A stretch of 64,000 bases of DNA, from NCBI RefSeq assembly GCF_003415655.1, contig NZ_QRHC01000008.1:62001-126000 (forward strand), written 5' to 3'. The DNA is from Vibrio maerlii. Its GTDB lineage: Bacteria > Pseudomonadota > Gammaproteobacteria > Enterobacterales > Vibrionaceae. Both the position numbers and the translations under genes were made by a program. Below, piece after piece: positions 1 through 7,605 of the stretch; position 1 is the stretch's first letter; the number at the start of each line of letters is the position of its first letter. Under the pieces are notes generated by a model. It did not search any database. It had not been told where the DNA came from and saw nothing but the letters and a program-made list of their open reading frames with translations.

Positions 1-197
1 AAGTAACCATCCAGATCACTGCTGAGACACCACAAGGCAAACTCGTTAAGACTTTCACAGGTACAGCTAAGCGTGAAGGCTCTCTATCGGCAAGCAACGA
101 AGAGATCGAAACAGTATTGAACGATGTTACTAACCTTGTCCTTAAAGAAATTGCTAATGACCAAGAGTTGAACGGTTACCTTAAGGAGCGCTTCTAA
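1..197 (+). CDS. yajG: YajG-family lipoprotein, C-terminal part only
   Basis: The frame starting at base 3 is open from the window edge to the TAA at 195-197 and encodes about 64 residues ending in NGYLKERF. The gene is cut by the left edge, so its signal peptide and lipobox are not visible. The C-terminal pattern (repeated Ile/Thr strands, then a helix with ETVLNDVTNLVLKEI) fits the YajG family of uncharacterised outer-membrane lipoproteins. YajG sits beside AmpG in Enterobacteria and Vibrio, and ampG is two genes downstream here. The TAA overlaps the ATG of the next gene (TAATG at 195-199), so the two are translationally coupled. Function is unknown in the family. The call rests mostly on context plus a modest sequence resemblance. 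Confidence 0.7.
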   Translation, partial: VTIQITAETPQGKLVKTFTGTAKREGSLSASNEEIETVLNDVTNLVLKEIANDQELNGYLKERF

Positions 198-745
198 TGA
201 AATGGTTAGCACTACCAAGCCTTTTGCTTGCAAGCTTTACTGCATGGGCAGCACCTCAGGTTCACTTTGAAACCACCTTAGGTGAAATCGTTATCGAGGT
301 GAACGAGAAGCAAGCGCCAATTTCTGCAAAGAACTTTATCCGTTACGTTGAAGACGGCAGTTACGTTGGCAGCCAGTTCCACCGCGTAATTCCAGGCTTT
401 ATGGCTCAAGGCGGTGGTTTTGATCAGGAGATGAATCGTCTACCAACCTACGCGCCGATCCCACTAGAAGCAGACAACGGTTTGAAGAACCTAACAGGCA
501 CCGTTGCAATGGCTCGTACCAATAACCCAGATTCTGCGACTCGCCAATTCTTTATCAACTATGCGGACAATAACTTCCTAGATGCTGACCAGCGTCCACC
601 AGGTTACGCAGTGTTTGGTAAAGTGGTGAAAGGTATGGATGTCGTTGAGCAAATGGCCCAAAAGCCGACTCGCTCACAAGGTCGTATGCGTGATGTACCA
701 GTGGAACCTATCATCATCACCAAAGCAACGTTAATCATTGAGTAA
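197..745 (+). CDS. Periplasmic peptidyl-prolyl cis-trans isomerase (cyclophilin)
   Basis: This 182-aa protein begins with a Sec signal peptide (residues 1-18, cleavage after AWA), followed by one cyclophilin domain of the PpiA/PpiB type. The catalytic signature FHRVIPGFMAQGG lies at residues 61-73, with R63, F68 and Q71 at the expected active-site positions. The later NNFLD and GYAVFGKVVKGMDVV blocks are also cyclophilin-typical. It should catalyse proline isomerisation of exported proteins in the periplasm. The start overlaps the yajG stop, and a strong terminator follows before ampG. PpiA-like is the functional expectation because of the signal peptide, but I leave the symbol blank because the exact orthologue is uncertain. 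Confidence 0.93.
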   Translation: MKWLALPSLLLASFTAWAAPQVHFETTLGEIVIEVNEKQAPISAKNFIRYVEDGSYVGSQFHRVIPGFMAQGGGFDQEMNRLPTYAPIPLEADNGLKNLTGTVAMARTNNPDSATRQFFINYADNNFLDADQRPPGYAVFGKVVKGMDVVEQMAQKPTRSQGRMRDVPVEPIIITKATLIIE

Positions 746-765
746 CAGCGAATTTAGCAACAATA

Positions 766-794
766 AGCAGTAGCCAAGGCTACTGCTTTTTTTT
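766..794 (+). terminator. Rho-independent terminator after the cyclophilin gene
   Basis: A 9-bp perfect stem (AGCAGTAGC / GCTACTGCT) with a four-base loop is followed by a run of T at 788-794. It ends the yajG-cyclophilin transcript 20 bases past the stop, just before ampG. Confidence 0.85.
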
Positions 795-811
795 CAACAA
801 GGAAGTCGTGA

Positions 812-2173
812 ATGTCAGAGAGCTCTTCAAACTTAACTTGGTCTCAAACCATTAAAAGCTATATGGATAAACGCCTTATGTGGGTGTTTATGCTTGGATG
901 CTCAAGTGGCTTCCCTTGGGTTCTCATTGGCTCCAACATGTCAGGCTGGCTCAAAGATGCAGGCTTAACGCGTGCTGCTATCGGCTACTTCGGTAGTGTC
1001 TTTGCTGTCTATGCTATCAACTTTTTATGGGCACCCTTAGTCGATCGTGTGAAGCTACCTGTTTTACATGCAATGTTGGGACAACGACGCAGCTGGATTT
1101 TCTTGTGTCAGTCGATCGTACTGGTTTGTACCTTATTTATTGCCGGTGTCAATCCAGCCAACGATTTGATGTTTACTTCGATGTTGGCTTTAGGTATCGC
1201 CATTGCTTCAGCGACTCAAGACATCGCTATTGATGCGTTCCGTATCGACACCTTTCCTAAGTCTGAATCCAGTAAATTGCCCCAAGCGTCGGCAATGGCC
1301 GTCATTGGTTGGTGGACTGGTTACTCGCTTCCGGGTTACCTAGCCTTCATTAATGCAGATTCTATGGGTTGGAACGGGGTTTACTATGGCATGGCTGTGA
1401 TTATCGGCGTGCTGATGTGTTTTACCGTTCTTGTTGGTGAGCCAAATACTCAACGTGAAGCCTTACAACAAAAAGCAGAGCAGCGCCATAGTCAGGTGGT
1501 GGGTTCACAGCTAATGAGTTGGATTACCGTTACTGCGGTAGAGCCGTTTTTAGACTTCTTCCGTCGCAACGGTGTAAGAGTCGCAGTTACGCTACTCCTG
1601 TTCGTATTCTTGTTTAAGATTGGTGAAGCGTTCTTGGGTCGGATGTCGATTCCATTTTACAAAGAAATTGGCTTTAGCAACGAACAAATCGGTTACTACT
1701 CGAAGTTAATTGGTTGGGGTGCAACAATATTCTTCACCTTGGTTGGTAGCATGTTTAACGTGAAGTTTGGCATCGTCCGCGGATTAATGATCGGCGGTAT
1801 CGCTATGTCTGCTAGCAACCTTATGTTTGCTTGGATTGCATCGGTTGGCCCTAGCGAGAACCTATTTTTAGCAACCATTATTGTCGATAACTTCACTACG
1901 GCATTCTCAACCGTCGCCTTTGTTTCCTTCTTAACCGTACTGACCGGTCAAGCCTTCTCAGCAACCCAATACGCGTTGCTTGCTTCATTGGGTAACTTTG
2001 GGCGGACAACGCTCGCCTCGTTCAGTGGCGAACTGGTCGATTACCTCAATGACTGGTCATTGTTCTTTATCATCACTGCATTGATGGTTATCCCGAGCTT
2101 GATCATGCTTTACTCGCTTCGTCACTACTTTACTGACTTACTAGAGAAGGCTAAGAAGGATGTGAGCAGTTAA
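812..2173 (+). CDS. ampG: AmpG muropeptide permease (MFS)
   Basis: This 453-aa polytopic inner-membrane protein of the major facilitator superfamily has about 12-14 hydrophobic helices. Motifs typical of AmpG include SSGFPWVLIGSNMSGWLKDAG in the first helices and the charged loop ATQDIAIDAFRID near residue 140. AmpG imports GlcNAc-anhydroMurNAc peptides from the periplasm for cell-wall recycling, and it supplies the inducer of AmpR-controlled beta-lactamases. The ATG at 812 follows AAGGAAGTCGTGA, a usable ribosome-binding region. It lies downstream of yajG and a cyclophilin, the usual Vibrio arrangement. A bidirectional terminator follows. Confidence 0.95.
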   Translation: MSESSSNLTWSQTIKSYMDKRLMWVFMLGCSSGFPWVLIGSNMSGWLKDAGLTRAAIGYFGSVFAVYAINFLWAPLVDRVKLPVLHAMLGQRRSWIFLCQSIVLVCTLFIAGVNPANDLMFTSMLALGIAIASATQDIAIDAFRIDTFPKSESSKLPQASAMAVIGWWTGYSLPGYLAFINADSMGWNGVYYGMAVIIGVLMCFTVLVGEPNTQREALQQKAEQRHSQVVGSQLMSWITVTAVEPFLDFFRRNGVRVAVTLLLFVFLFKIGEAFLGRMSIPFYKEIGFSNEQIGYYSKLIGWGATIFFTLVGSMFNVKFGIVRGLMIGGIAMSASNLMFAWIASVGPSENLFLATIIVDNFTTAFSTVAFVSFLTVLTGQAFSATQYALLASLGNFGRTTLASFSGELVDYLNDWSLFFIITALMVIPSLIMLYSLRHYFTDLLEKAKKDVSS

Positions 2174-2202
2174 TTTTTTGCCTCAACAAGTTCGATAAAC
2201 TA

Positions 2203-2240
2203 AAAGCCCAGCTATTTCACAACGGCTGGGCTTTCGCTTT
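2203..2240. terminator. Bidirectional terminator between ampG and chrR
   Basis: The stem AAAGCCCAGC (2203-2212) pairs with GCTGGGCTTT (2225-2234). T-rich tracts flank it on both strands, so it can serve ampG on the plus strand and the convergent ECF operon on the minus strand. Confidence 0.8.
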
Positions 2241-2255
2241 CTATTTTCTAGATTC

Positions 2256-2287
2256 TAGCTCTCTAGCTCTCTAGCTCTCTAGCTCTC
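2256..2287. repeat. Octamer tandem repeat, four copies of TAGCTCTC
   Basis: Four exact head-to-tail copies of TAGCTCTC occupy 2256-2287, preceded by degenerate copies (CTAGATTC). The reverse complement of the unit is the same octamer that forms the 21-copy array at 32041-32210. It lies between the ampG/chrR terminator and the end of chrR. Confidence 0.95.
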
Positions 2288-2296
2288 CAAGCATTC

Positions 2297-2956
2297 TTAC
2301 GGATACATGCCACGTCCGAACAAATTAAATACCCTCGCAACGCCCTGGGTGAATACCATCGGCTCAGTGAGAACAGTAAGGCAGAGGCAATCTTGCCCTG
2401 GTTTTGTTTGTGGTGAATGTTTTGTTGAACCGTCTGCGAACAGGTAATCCCCTTCTACGTACTCACCGCCTTCATCACTGAAGCTACCATGAAGAACAAG
2501 GGTGGACTCCATTCCTTTGTGCGAGTGTTGAGGTACCTGCACATCTTCCCCTATGTACAAGAGATTAACTCGTTCTTCTTCACCAAGATCAATAGTAGAG
2601 CTAAACACTTTTCCGCCATAGCTACGCCATTCACCCATCTTCTCTGGGAGGTGACTCAGAGATTTGGGCAAAGTGAATTCTTTTCCATTCACTTCAATTG
2701 TTGCTTTTTGGCGTAGGGTCAGTGGCTCGCTCACCACGTCCATTAAGAGAATGTCATCTAATATACTATCCATAGACACATCATATTCACTGTCATGACT
2801 TTCAAGCACTAGGGCGTGTTGATGTTCAAAAGAATCAACAGCTTCGCGACACTTGGCACACGTTTCTAGATGTGTTGCAATAACTAGCCCTTCAACTGCT
2901 CCAATCGTACCGGTGGCATAGGACTCTAACTGAATGTTTGTTGGATGATAGGTCAT
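2297..2956 (-). CDS. chrR: ChrR-type zinc anti-sigma factor with cupin domain
   Basis: This 219-aa protein has the two-domain layout of ChrR. The N-terminal zinc-binding anti-sigma domain has H4, H29, C33 and C36 (HLETCAKC), the same spacing as the zinc ligands of Rhodobacter ChrR. The C-terminal cupin carries H144, H146, E150 and H180 as a second metal site. In the family, the first domain binds and silences its ECF sigma factor, and the cupin is needed for release under singlet oxygen or organic peroxide stress. The start overlaps the sigma factor stop by four bases (2953-2956), so synthesis is coupled. Target identity here is inferred from the family. Confidence 0.93.
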   Translation of the reverse strand: MTYHPTNIQLESYATGTIGAVEGLVIATHLETCAKCREAVDSFEHQHALVLESHDSEYDVSMDSILDDILLMDVVSEPLTLRQKATIEVNGKEFTLPKSLSHLPEKMGEWRSYGGKVFSSTIDLGEEERVNLLYIGEDVQVPQHSHKGMESTLVLHGSFSDEGGEYVEGDYLFADGSTKHSPQTKPGQDCLCLTVLTEPMVFTQGVARVFNLFGRGMYP

Positions 2957-3537
2957 ACTTCCTCCACCTTAATCGAATGTCTTAATTTCTCTACGGCCAA
3001 GCGTAAACGCGATTTCACTGTCCCTACTGGAATATCAAGCATGTCTGCGACTTGCTGATGCGGTATCTCTTGTAGGTATACCGCTTGGACCACTAACCTT
3101 TGGTTTTCTGGAAGCTTGTCTAAAAACTTCACTACTTGCTCTTTCAGCATGTCCTGCTCAGGAGAATAGTGTTCTACTAAGTCTGCAGGCATGTAATCTG
3201 ATGGCCAAATATCATCAGAATGAACGTGAAGCTCCCTTCCTTTTTGTTTGCGCAGCAGGTCAAAACACAAGTTACGAGCAATGGTGTATATCCATGTCGA
3301 AAGCGCGCTCTTAGTTCCATCAAACAGGTGCGCTTTTTGCCAAACTGCAGCCATTGTTTCCTGCACCATTTCCACCGCGACCTGCTCGTTTCCTACATGC
3401 TTAAAAGCAAACTGTTTTAATTTTGGAGAATAGAAGCGGAACACGATGGCAAAAGACGCTTTATCTCTCGCCTTCACTTTCTCCATACATGCCGTCCACT
3501 CCTGACGACTCGATGGTATTGGACTCTCTGCGTGCAT
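2953..3537 (-). CDS. ECF sigma factor, RpoE/ChrR-partner (ECF11-like)
   Basis: This 194-aa protein has sigma region 2 (about residues 28-100, including WIYTIARNLCFDLLR) and region 4 (about 132-185, with VADMLDIPVGTVKSRL as the helix-turn-helix). It lacks regions 1 and 3, as ECF sigmas do. It is paired with a ChrR anti-sigma, which places it in the ECF11-like singlet-oxygen response group. It is the third gene of a minus-strand run beginning with a LON-domain gene, whose upstream region has a TGATCC-N15-CGTA motif that fits this sigma group. The alternative, an RpoE envelope-stress sigma, is unlikely because the partner is ChrR and not RseA. Confidence 0.92.
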   Translation of the reverse strand: MHAESPIPSSRQEWTACMEKVKARDKASFAIVFRFYSPKLKQFAFKHVGNEQVAVEMVQETMAAVWQKAHLFDGTKSALSTWIYTIARNLCFDLLRKQKGRELHVHSDDIWPSDYMPADLVEHYSPEQDMLKEQVVKFLDKLPENQRLVVQAVYLQEIPHQQVADMLDIPVGTVKSRLRLAVEKLRHSIKVEEV

Positions 3538-3575
3538 ACTGCCCTATCCTTAGAGATTCTTAATCTCTGAACTGA

Positions 3576-3595
3576 AGAGCGCATCACTGCGCTCT
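3576..3595 (-). other. Intercistronic hairpin between DUF4397 gene and ECF sigma gene
   Basis: AGAGCGCA / TGCGCTCT forms a perfect 8-bp stem with a TCAC loop in the 69-base gap. It has no T run on the minus strand. A second short inverted repeat (AGAGAT / ATCTCT) lies at 3552-3568. It may tune the amount of sigma mRNA relative to the upstream genes, or it may be a processing site. Confidence 0.5.
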
Positions 3596-3606
3596 GTGTA
3601 CTTTGT

Positions 3607-4941
3607 CTAATCTGTAATTGTTGGTAAAGCTATCGCTCCAAACCCAGTAGATGACGTCGAATCGTCAATCGCTATGATTTGATATACCTCACCAGAGACC
3701 AATGGGATAGTCGCTGATATTACCGCACTCCCGATACCTGCTCCCGCTGGTGCGACATCTATGTCGTAAGAACCTTCAGCAAGGTAGACACCACTTATAA
3801 CTTCTTTATACGGGAAATCACTTACAGCCAGATCACCGTTGATGAAAATATCTACTGTCGCTGCCGCTGGGTTGGCTGCAGCGTGAGTAATATTCACCAC
3901 AGCACTGGTTGCTACAGGTCTACGTTCTTCAACAACTACTAGCGGTGAAATGTTGTTTAGAGCGACCTGTCCCGACGCGTAAACGCTGTAGTCCATACCC
4001 GCTTCAAAGCTCACGCCTGGTGCACTTAGAATGTCTGCAGTTCTAGTCGCGTTGTCTACGATTGAGATGTCGTAGGTACCTGACGCTGGCAGATCAAGGA
4101 ACGGTGTAATAGTTTGGAATGTTACCGCGGCCAAAGCCTGATTAGCTGGCCCAGTCACATCTACATCAACGGCTGGCGCATCACTCACCAAATGACCGAT
4201 ACGAACTTCGGCGACTTCATTAATATCGTTAATTATAGAAGAGCCTGAACCGTCCATTACTATAAGTTTGACCGGGGATTTGCTGCTTGAGTCGCCGGTT
4301 TTCACTGCAGCTACTGTAAGTTCACTACCCGCAGCCAGTGACACGATGCCAGAATCGAATACTATCGCGTTGCCCGCTTCCAACTGAATTTGGTAATAAC
4401 CTGCTTCAATGTTGAGCACGCCAGTAAATGCTTCATAACCTAGAGTGGCGAGCGTGGTTGGAGATCCACCAGTCGCAGGCCCTGTCACGATTACATTGAC
4501 GTCTGGTATATCAAACGCAGCATGCACCACTTGAAGATCTAGCGTTGTACTGTCTGCCTCGCCGTCTGCCGGACGAGTCACGACAAGTGCATCGACAGAA
4601 TTAGCAGCGACATCCCCGACAACCATTACGGTGTAGTCTGTATCAGAAGAGAGATCAAAAGTGGAGTTGGGAATAGCAGTAAATAGCTCGCCACCAGGCA
4701 GCTGTACATCGACCTGAATCGAGTTAGAACCTTCATCTAAACTCAAATAACCTGACGCTTGAGCGTAATCCACGCTATCCAGTTCCTTCGTACCGTTGAT
4801 TAATACATTTGCTCTAGGTGCATCAGAAGACGCATGGACTGCTTGAAGGTTCGTTTGTGGCGGCTTGTCGTCGTCTTTTGGACAGCCTACAAGTAAGAGT
4901 GTCGCTGAAATCACGGCCGCTGTTGAGATTAAATTTTTCAT
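3607..4941 (-). CDS. DUF4397-domain lipoprotein
   Basis: From the ATG at 4941 this encodes 444 aa. A lipoprotein signal peptide ends in LLVGC, so the mature protein should be lipid-anchored. Four related segments follow, each with patterns such as VHASSDAPRANVLING, VHAAFDIPDVNVIV, GHLVSDAPAVDVDV and THAAANPAAATVDIFI, which are repeats of the DUF4397 beta-sandwich. I chose this start because its ATG overlaps the TGA of the LON-domain gene (ATGA, 4938-4941). The upstream in-frame ATG at 4968 would put nine charged residues before the signal peptide. Function is unknown in the family. Its position with an ECF sigma suggests a stress-induced envelope lipoprotein. Confidence 0.85.
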   Translation of the reverse strand: MKNLISTAAVISATLLLVGCPKDDDKPPQTNLQAVHASSDAPRANVLINGTKELDSVDYAQASGYLSLDEGSNSIQVDVQLPGGELFTAIPNSTFDLSSDTDYTVMVVGDVAANSVDALVVTRPADGEADSTTLDLQVVHAAFDIPDVNVIVTGPATGGSPTTLATLGYEAFTGVLNIEAGYYQIQLEAGNAIVFDSGIVSLAAGSELTVAAVKTGDSSSKSPVKLIVMDGSGSSIINDINEVAEVRIGHLVSDAPAVDVDVTGPANQALAAVTFQTITPFLDLPASGTYDISIVDNATRTADILSAPGVSFEAGMDYSVYASGQVALNNISPLVVVEERRPVATSAVVNITHAAANPAAATVDIFINGDLAVSDFPYKEVISGVYLAEGSYDIDVAPAGAGIGSAVISATIPLVSGEVYQIIAIDDSTSSTGFGAIALPTITD

Positions 4942-5531
4942 TGTCTTGTCTCTTTCGGAGATGGACATTCAATGGCGCTGCGCAAAAAATCTATTGAAGG
5001 CTGACACGAGGATGCCGACGTGAGTAGTTCAAATTGCTCGCTTTCAAGAGGCAATAATTCCAACCACCTTTGGGCGACCCAACTGGCGTCGTCAAAAAAG
5101 CGGTGGGAATAGAGAGCTCCCAACTGCGGGAATTTGTTATAGATCTGTTCGAGCTGAACACTCAAGAAAGAATCGCTGCCGTTGAGTTCTGAATGATTCC
5201 AGTTATCTAACCACTCAACCTTTGCTTTCCTTAAACCATCGTGTTCACTCCAAACCTGCTGCAAGCTGAATCTTTGATTACCGACAACGGTAATACCGAG
5301 TAGTCCATCTGGTAGGGTTTCGAAGTCGATGATTTTCACCATCGTACCGACTGTAGAGATAGTGATACCTGAGGTGCTCTTGCGGCCGCTGGCCAAGTTC
5401 ATGCCGAAACCAATGTCATTCGCACAGCATTCCTTCACCATACGCTTATATCTTGGTTCGAAAATCCTTAGGTTCATTTTGCCTTCAGGGAGTACAACTG
5501 AATTCAAAGGAAATAGCATTAACTCGGTCAT
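4938..5531 (-). CDS. LON N-terminal-domain (substrate-binding) protein without protease domain
   Basis: This 197-aa protein carries only the Lon substrate-binding (LAN/PUA-like) domain, with the motif LFPLNSVVLPEGKMNLRIFEPRY near the N-terminus. It has no AAA+ or Ser-Lys protease part. Proteins of this kind are widespread but have no clear function. The start at 5531 is preferred over the in-frame ATG at 5558 because AGAGG sits five bases before it. It is the first gene of the run to DUF4397, ECF sigma and ChrR. A sigma-like TGATCC-N15-CGTA promoter lies about 30 bases upstream. Confidence 0.85.
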   Translation of the reverse strand: MTELMLFPLNSVVLPEGKMNLRIFEPRYKRMVKECCANDIGFGMNLASGRKSTSGITISTVGTMVKIIDFETLPDGLLGITVVGNQRFSLQQVWSEHDGLRKAKVEWLDNWNHSELNGSDSFLSVQLEQIYNKFPQLGALYSHRFFDDASWVAQRWLELLPLESEQFELLTSASSCQPSIDFLRSAIECPSPKETRQ

Positions 5532-5562
5532 GAACACCTCTCGTACTTTAAGTCTCATGACT

Positions 5563-5590
5563 AATTACGCAGCTTCATTTCAGAGGATCA
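5563..5590 (-). promoter_or_regulatory. Candidate ECF11-sigma promoter of the LON-DUF4397-sigma-chrR operon
   Basis: On the minus strand TGATCC (5590-5585) is followed after 15 bases by CGTAATTA (5569 downwards), about 30 bases before the LON-domain start. TGATCC at -35 and CGTA-like at -10 is my recollection of the consensus for ChrR-controlled sigma factors. The match would make the operon autoregulated. This is a motif match only. Confidence 0.6.
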
Positions 5591-5625
5591 ATCGCGGTTC
5601 AAATTCTTCAGCCAGCTAAACGGTT

Positions 5626-5641
5626 GCGCAAACGTTTTGCG
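5626..5641 (+). promoter_or_regulatory. PurR/CytR-like LacI-family operator upstream of the Tsx/OmpK gene
   Basis: GCGCAAACGTTTTGCG is a near-perfect inverted repeat centred on CG. It agrees at 12 of 16 positions with the PurR-type operator ACGCAAACGTTTTCGT. It lies about 190 bases before the start codon of a nucleoside-channel-like porin, a sensible target for purine or nucleoside control. Confidence 0.5.
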
Positions 5642-5672
5642 AAAAGTTCCTCAAAAATTTATAAAACCATCT

Positions 5673-5698
5673 AAAAAGGTGATTTACATCACACTTTT
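5673..5698 (+). promoter_or_regulatory. CRP-like site upstream of the Tsx/OmpK gene
   Basis: GGTGA-TTTACA-TCACA matches the CRP pattern TGTGA-N6-TCACA at nine of ten conserved positions. It is about 130 bases before the gene, which recalls CRP control of tsx in E. coli. Confidence 0.55.
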
Positions 5699-5826
5699 AG
5701 GTGTAATAGCGTAGTTTTACCACTTTATTTTGCGACCAAAGTCATTAAGATGCGCCCCATATCGGAATTATTAACGCATGGATAAGCGATTAAATACTCA
5801 ACCATTACACAAGAGTTCACCACAAT

Positions 5827-6609
5827 ATGCGTAAATCACTTTTAGCTCTAGGCGTAGTAGCAGCAACTGCAGTTGCTCCAGTACAAGCAGAATATCTTTT
5901 CGGTTTCGGTAGCATGTATGCAGACTACCAAGTTTGGGATCACGGCTTTGGCAACGATGCTGATAATAACGGTGGCGACATCTCAGATCGTAACCAAGCG
6001 GTAATCGGTATCGATGGTGGAGCAGTTTTCGATTGGGGCCAAGTTTACGGTTTCTATGACTACGAAGGTGTAGACCGTTCTGGAGACGATCGTGGTGCTT
6101 CTCTAAAAGGTACTATCCACTACAACCTGATGGATACTAACGTTAGCCTTTACGCTCAAGTTTACAACACAGACGCAGACTCAGGCTTCCACGAACAAAA
6201 CCGTGTACTAGGTCTTGGTTACACAGGTCTAAAAGGTAACGGTTGGGCGTTCACACCATTCATCGGTGCTCACCAAGTAAACGCTACTTTTACAGACCTT
6301 AGCGATGACAACTATAGTTCAATCGACTCAGGCTCAAACGGCGGTATGCTAGGTTGGACTGGTTACTACAATACCGATATTGCAGGTCAAAACTTTACTT
6401 TCTCTACGTGGGGAGAGTACGAATTTGCACGTAACTCAGATTACGCAGCCGCTCAAGGTGGTGACTGGGGTCTAAACGGCTCGATCAACGCAATGTGGAA
6501 CTTCCACAAAGGTTGGTCAACTGGTGTTCTTTACCGTTACACAGTGAACAAGCTAGCTCGTGAAGACTACCAAGATCTTCTAATTTACCGTCTACAATAC
6601 AACTTCTAA
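5827..6609 (+). CDS. Tsx/OmpK-family outer-membrane channel
   Basis: This 260-aa protein has a signal peptide (residues 1-21, cleavage after VQA) followed by alternating amphipathic beta strands, and it ends in LIYRLQYNF with a C-terminal Phe, the classic outer-membrane barrel signature. The Asp- and Gly-rich loops and the WGQVYGFYDYEGVD segment resemble the Tsx/OmpK channel family, which passes nucleosides or serves as a phage receptor in Vibrio. It is monocistronic, with its own terminator. Upstream are PurR/CytR-like and CRP-like sites, which support a nucleoside-uptake role. Codon use is strongly biased (many GGT, GTA, AAC), as expected for an abundant porin. Substrate is inferred. Confidence 0.85.
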   Translation: MRKSLLALGVVAATAVAPVQAEYLFGFGSMYADYQVWDHGFGNDADNNGGDISDRNQAVIGIDGGAVFDWGQVYGFYDYEGVDRSGDDRGASLKGTIHYNLMDTNVSLYAQVYNTDADSGFHEQNRVLGLGYTGLKGNGWAFTPFIGAHQVNATFTDLSDDNYSSIDSGSNGGMLGWTGYYNTDIAGQNFTFSTWGEYEFARNSDYAAAQGGDWGLNGSINAMWNFHKGWSTGVLYRYTVNKLAREDYQDLLIYRLQYNF

Positions 6610-6631
6610 TTGTAGAACGCTGTAAATCCCT

Positions 6632-6658
6632 AAATGGCACCCTCGTGGTGCCATTTTT
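6632..6658 (+). terminator. Rho-independent terminator after the Tsx/OmpK gene
   Basis: The stem AAATGGCACC (6632-6641) pairs with GGTGCCATTT (6647-6656), followed by T residues. It shows that the apparent upstream ATG of panE at 6645 lies inside a terminator and is not used. Confidence 0.85.
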
Positions 6659-6719
6659 GTTTGCTTTCTTCCCTCTCCCCTTTATCCTTACGCCCATCGC
6701 TGCAAAACGAGATATTTCC

Positions 6720-7595
6720 GTGCATATTACAATCCTTGGGCCTGGCGCCGTCGGTTCACTGTGGGCAACGAAGCTGAAACTAGCAGGCCATAGTGTTGCG
6801 TTGTGGAGTCGTGAAAGTGAGTCCTCTTTAGAGCTCTCGCCCGATGAACAAACTCCAGTTCTGTTTGATAACAACAACAGTGAAAAACTAAAAAACTGCG
6901 ACTTACTGCTAGTCACGGTCAAGGCTTGGCAGGTGAAGGATGCCTTAGCAAAGGTGCTACCTCAGTTAAACCAAGACACTATTTTAGTCTTTATGCACAA
7001 CGGTATGGGTGCTGTCGATGATATCTCAGCAGAACTCGCGAACTACCCTGTACTACTCGCAACCACGACACACGGCGCATTCAAACCAAATAAACATTCG
7101 ATTCACCATACTGGTCAAGGTGCCACCCAAATAGGAGCATACAACTGCAAAGGTGAACAATGTCGCTTCCTCGTTGAAGTGCTCAACCATGCGCTACCTA
7201 AAGTGGAATGGGCCGACAACATACAGACAGCGTTATGGAATAAGCTTGCTATCAATTGCGCAATCAACCCACTCACTGCAATTGAGCAATGCAGAAATGG
7301 GGACTTAGCCGATTCTCATTTTGAATCTATAATCTCTGCGGTACTGCACGAAATTCATCAAGTGCTCAGTGCCGAATATGTTCCACTTTCTCAACAAGAG
7401 CTCAATGATAGGGTATACCAGGTGATTCGTGCGACGGCGCAAAACTACTCTTCCATGCGCCAAGACATCGCAAATAAAAGACGTACAGAGATCGACTTTA
7501 TTACCGGCCACCTGATACGAACGGCTAAGATGCATGGTATCGCTGTACCAAACAACCTAGCCTTATATGAACAAATTAAACGACTTGAGAAGTAA
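6720..7595 (+). CDS. panE: 2-dehydropantoate 2-reductase (ketopantoate reductase)
   Basis: Reduces ketopantoate to pantoate with NADPH in pantothenate and CoA synthesis. From the GTG at 6720 it is 291 aa. It begins HITILGPGAVGSLWATKL, the dinucleotide-binding GxGxxG, and continues with LLLVTVKAWQV, HNGMG and TTTHGAFK. It also has the catalytic segment LWNKLAINCAINPLTAI with its active-site Lys, all as in E. coli PanE. The longer frame from 6645 would start in the preceding terminator stem and add a non-homologous hydrophobic leader, so I reject it. csdA follows ten bases after the stop, so the two are probably cotranscribed. Confidence 0.92.
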   Translation: MHITILGPGAVGSLWATKLKLAGHSVALWSRESESSLELSPDEQTPVLFDNNNSEKLKNCDLLLVTVKAWQVKDALAKVLPQLNQDTILVFMHNGMGAVDDISAELANYPVLLATTTHGAFKPNKHSIHHTGQGATQIGAYNCKGEQCRFLVEVLNHALPKVEWADNIQTALWNKLAINCAINPLTAIEQCRNGDLADSHFESIISAVLHEIHQVLSAEYVPLSQQELNDRVYQVIRATAQNYSSMRQDIANKRRTEIDFITGHLIRTAKMHGIAVPNNLALYEQIKRLEK

Positions 7596-7605
7596 GAGAG
7601 CTAAC

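Noticed and set aside
6485..6922. 145-codon minus-strand frame over the porin end and panE start
   Set aside because: It runs through the porin terminator and two firmly assigned genes on the other strand.
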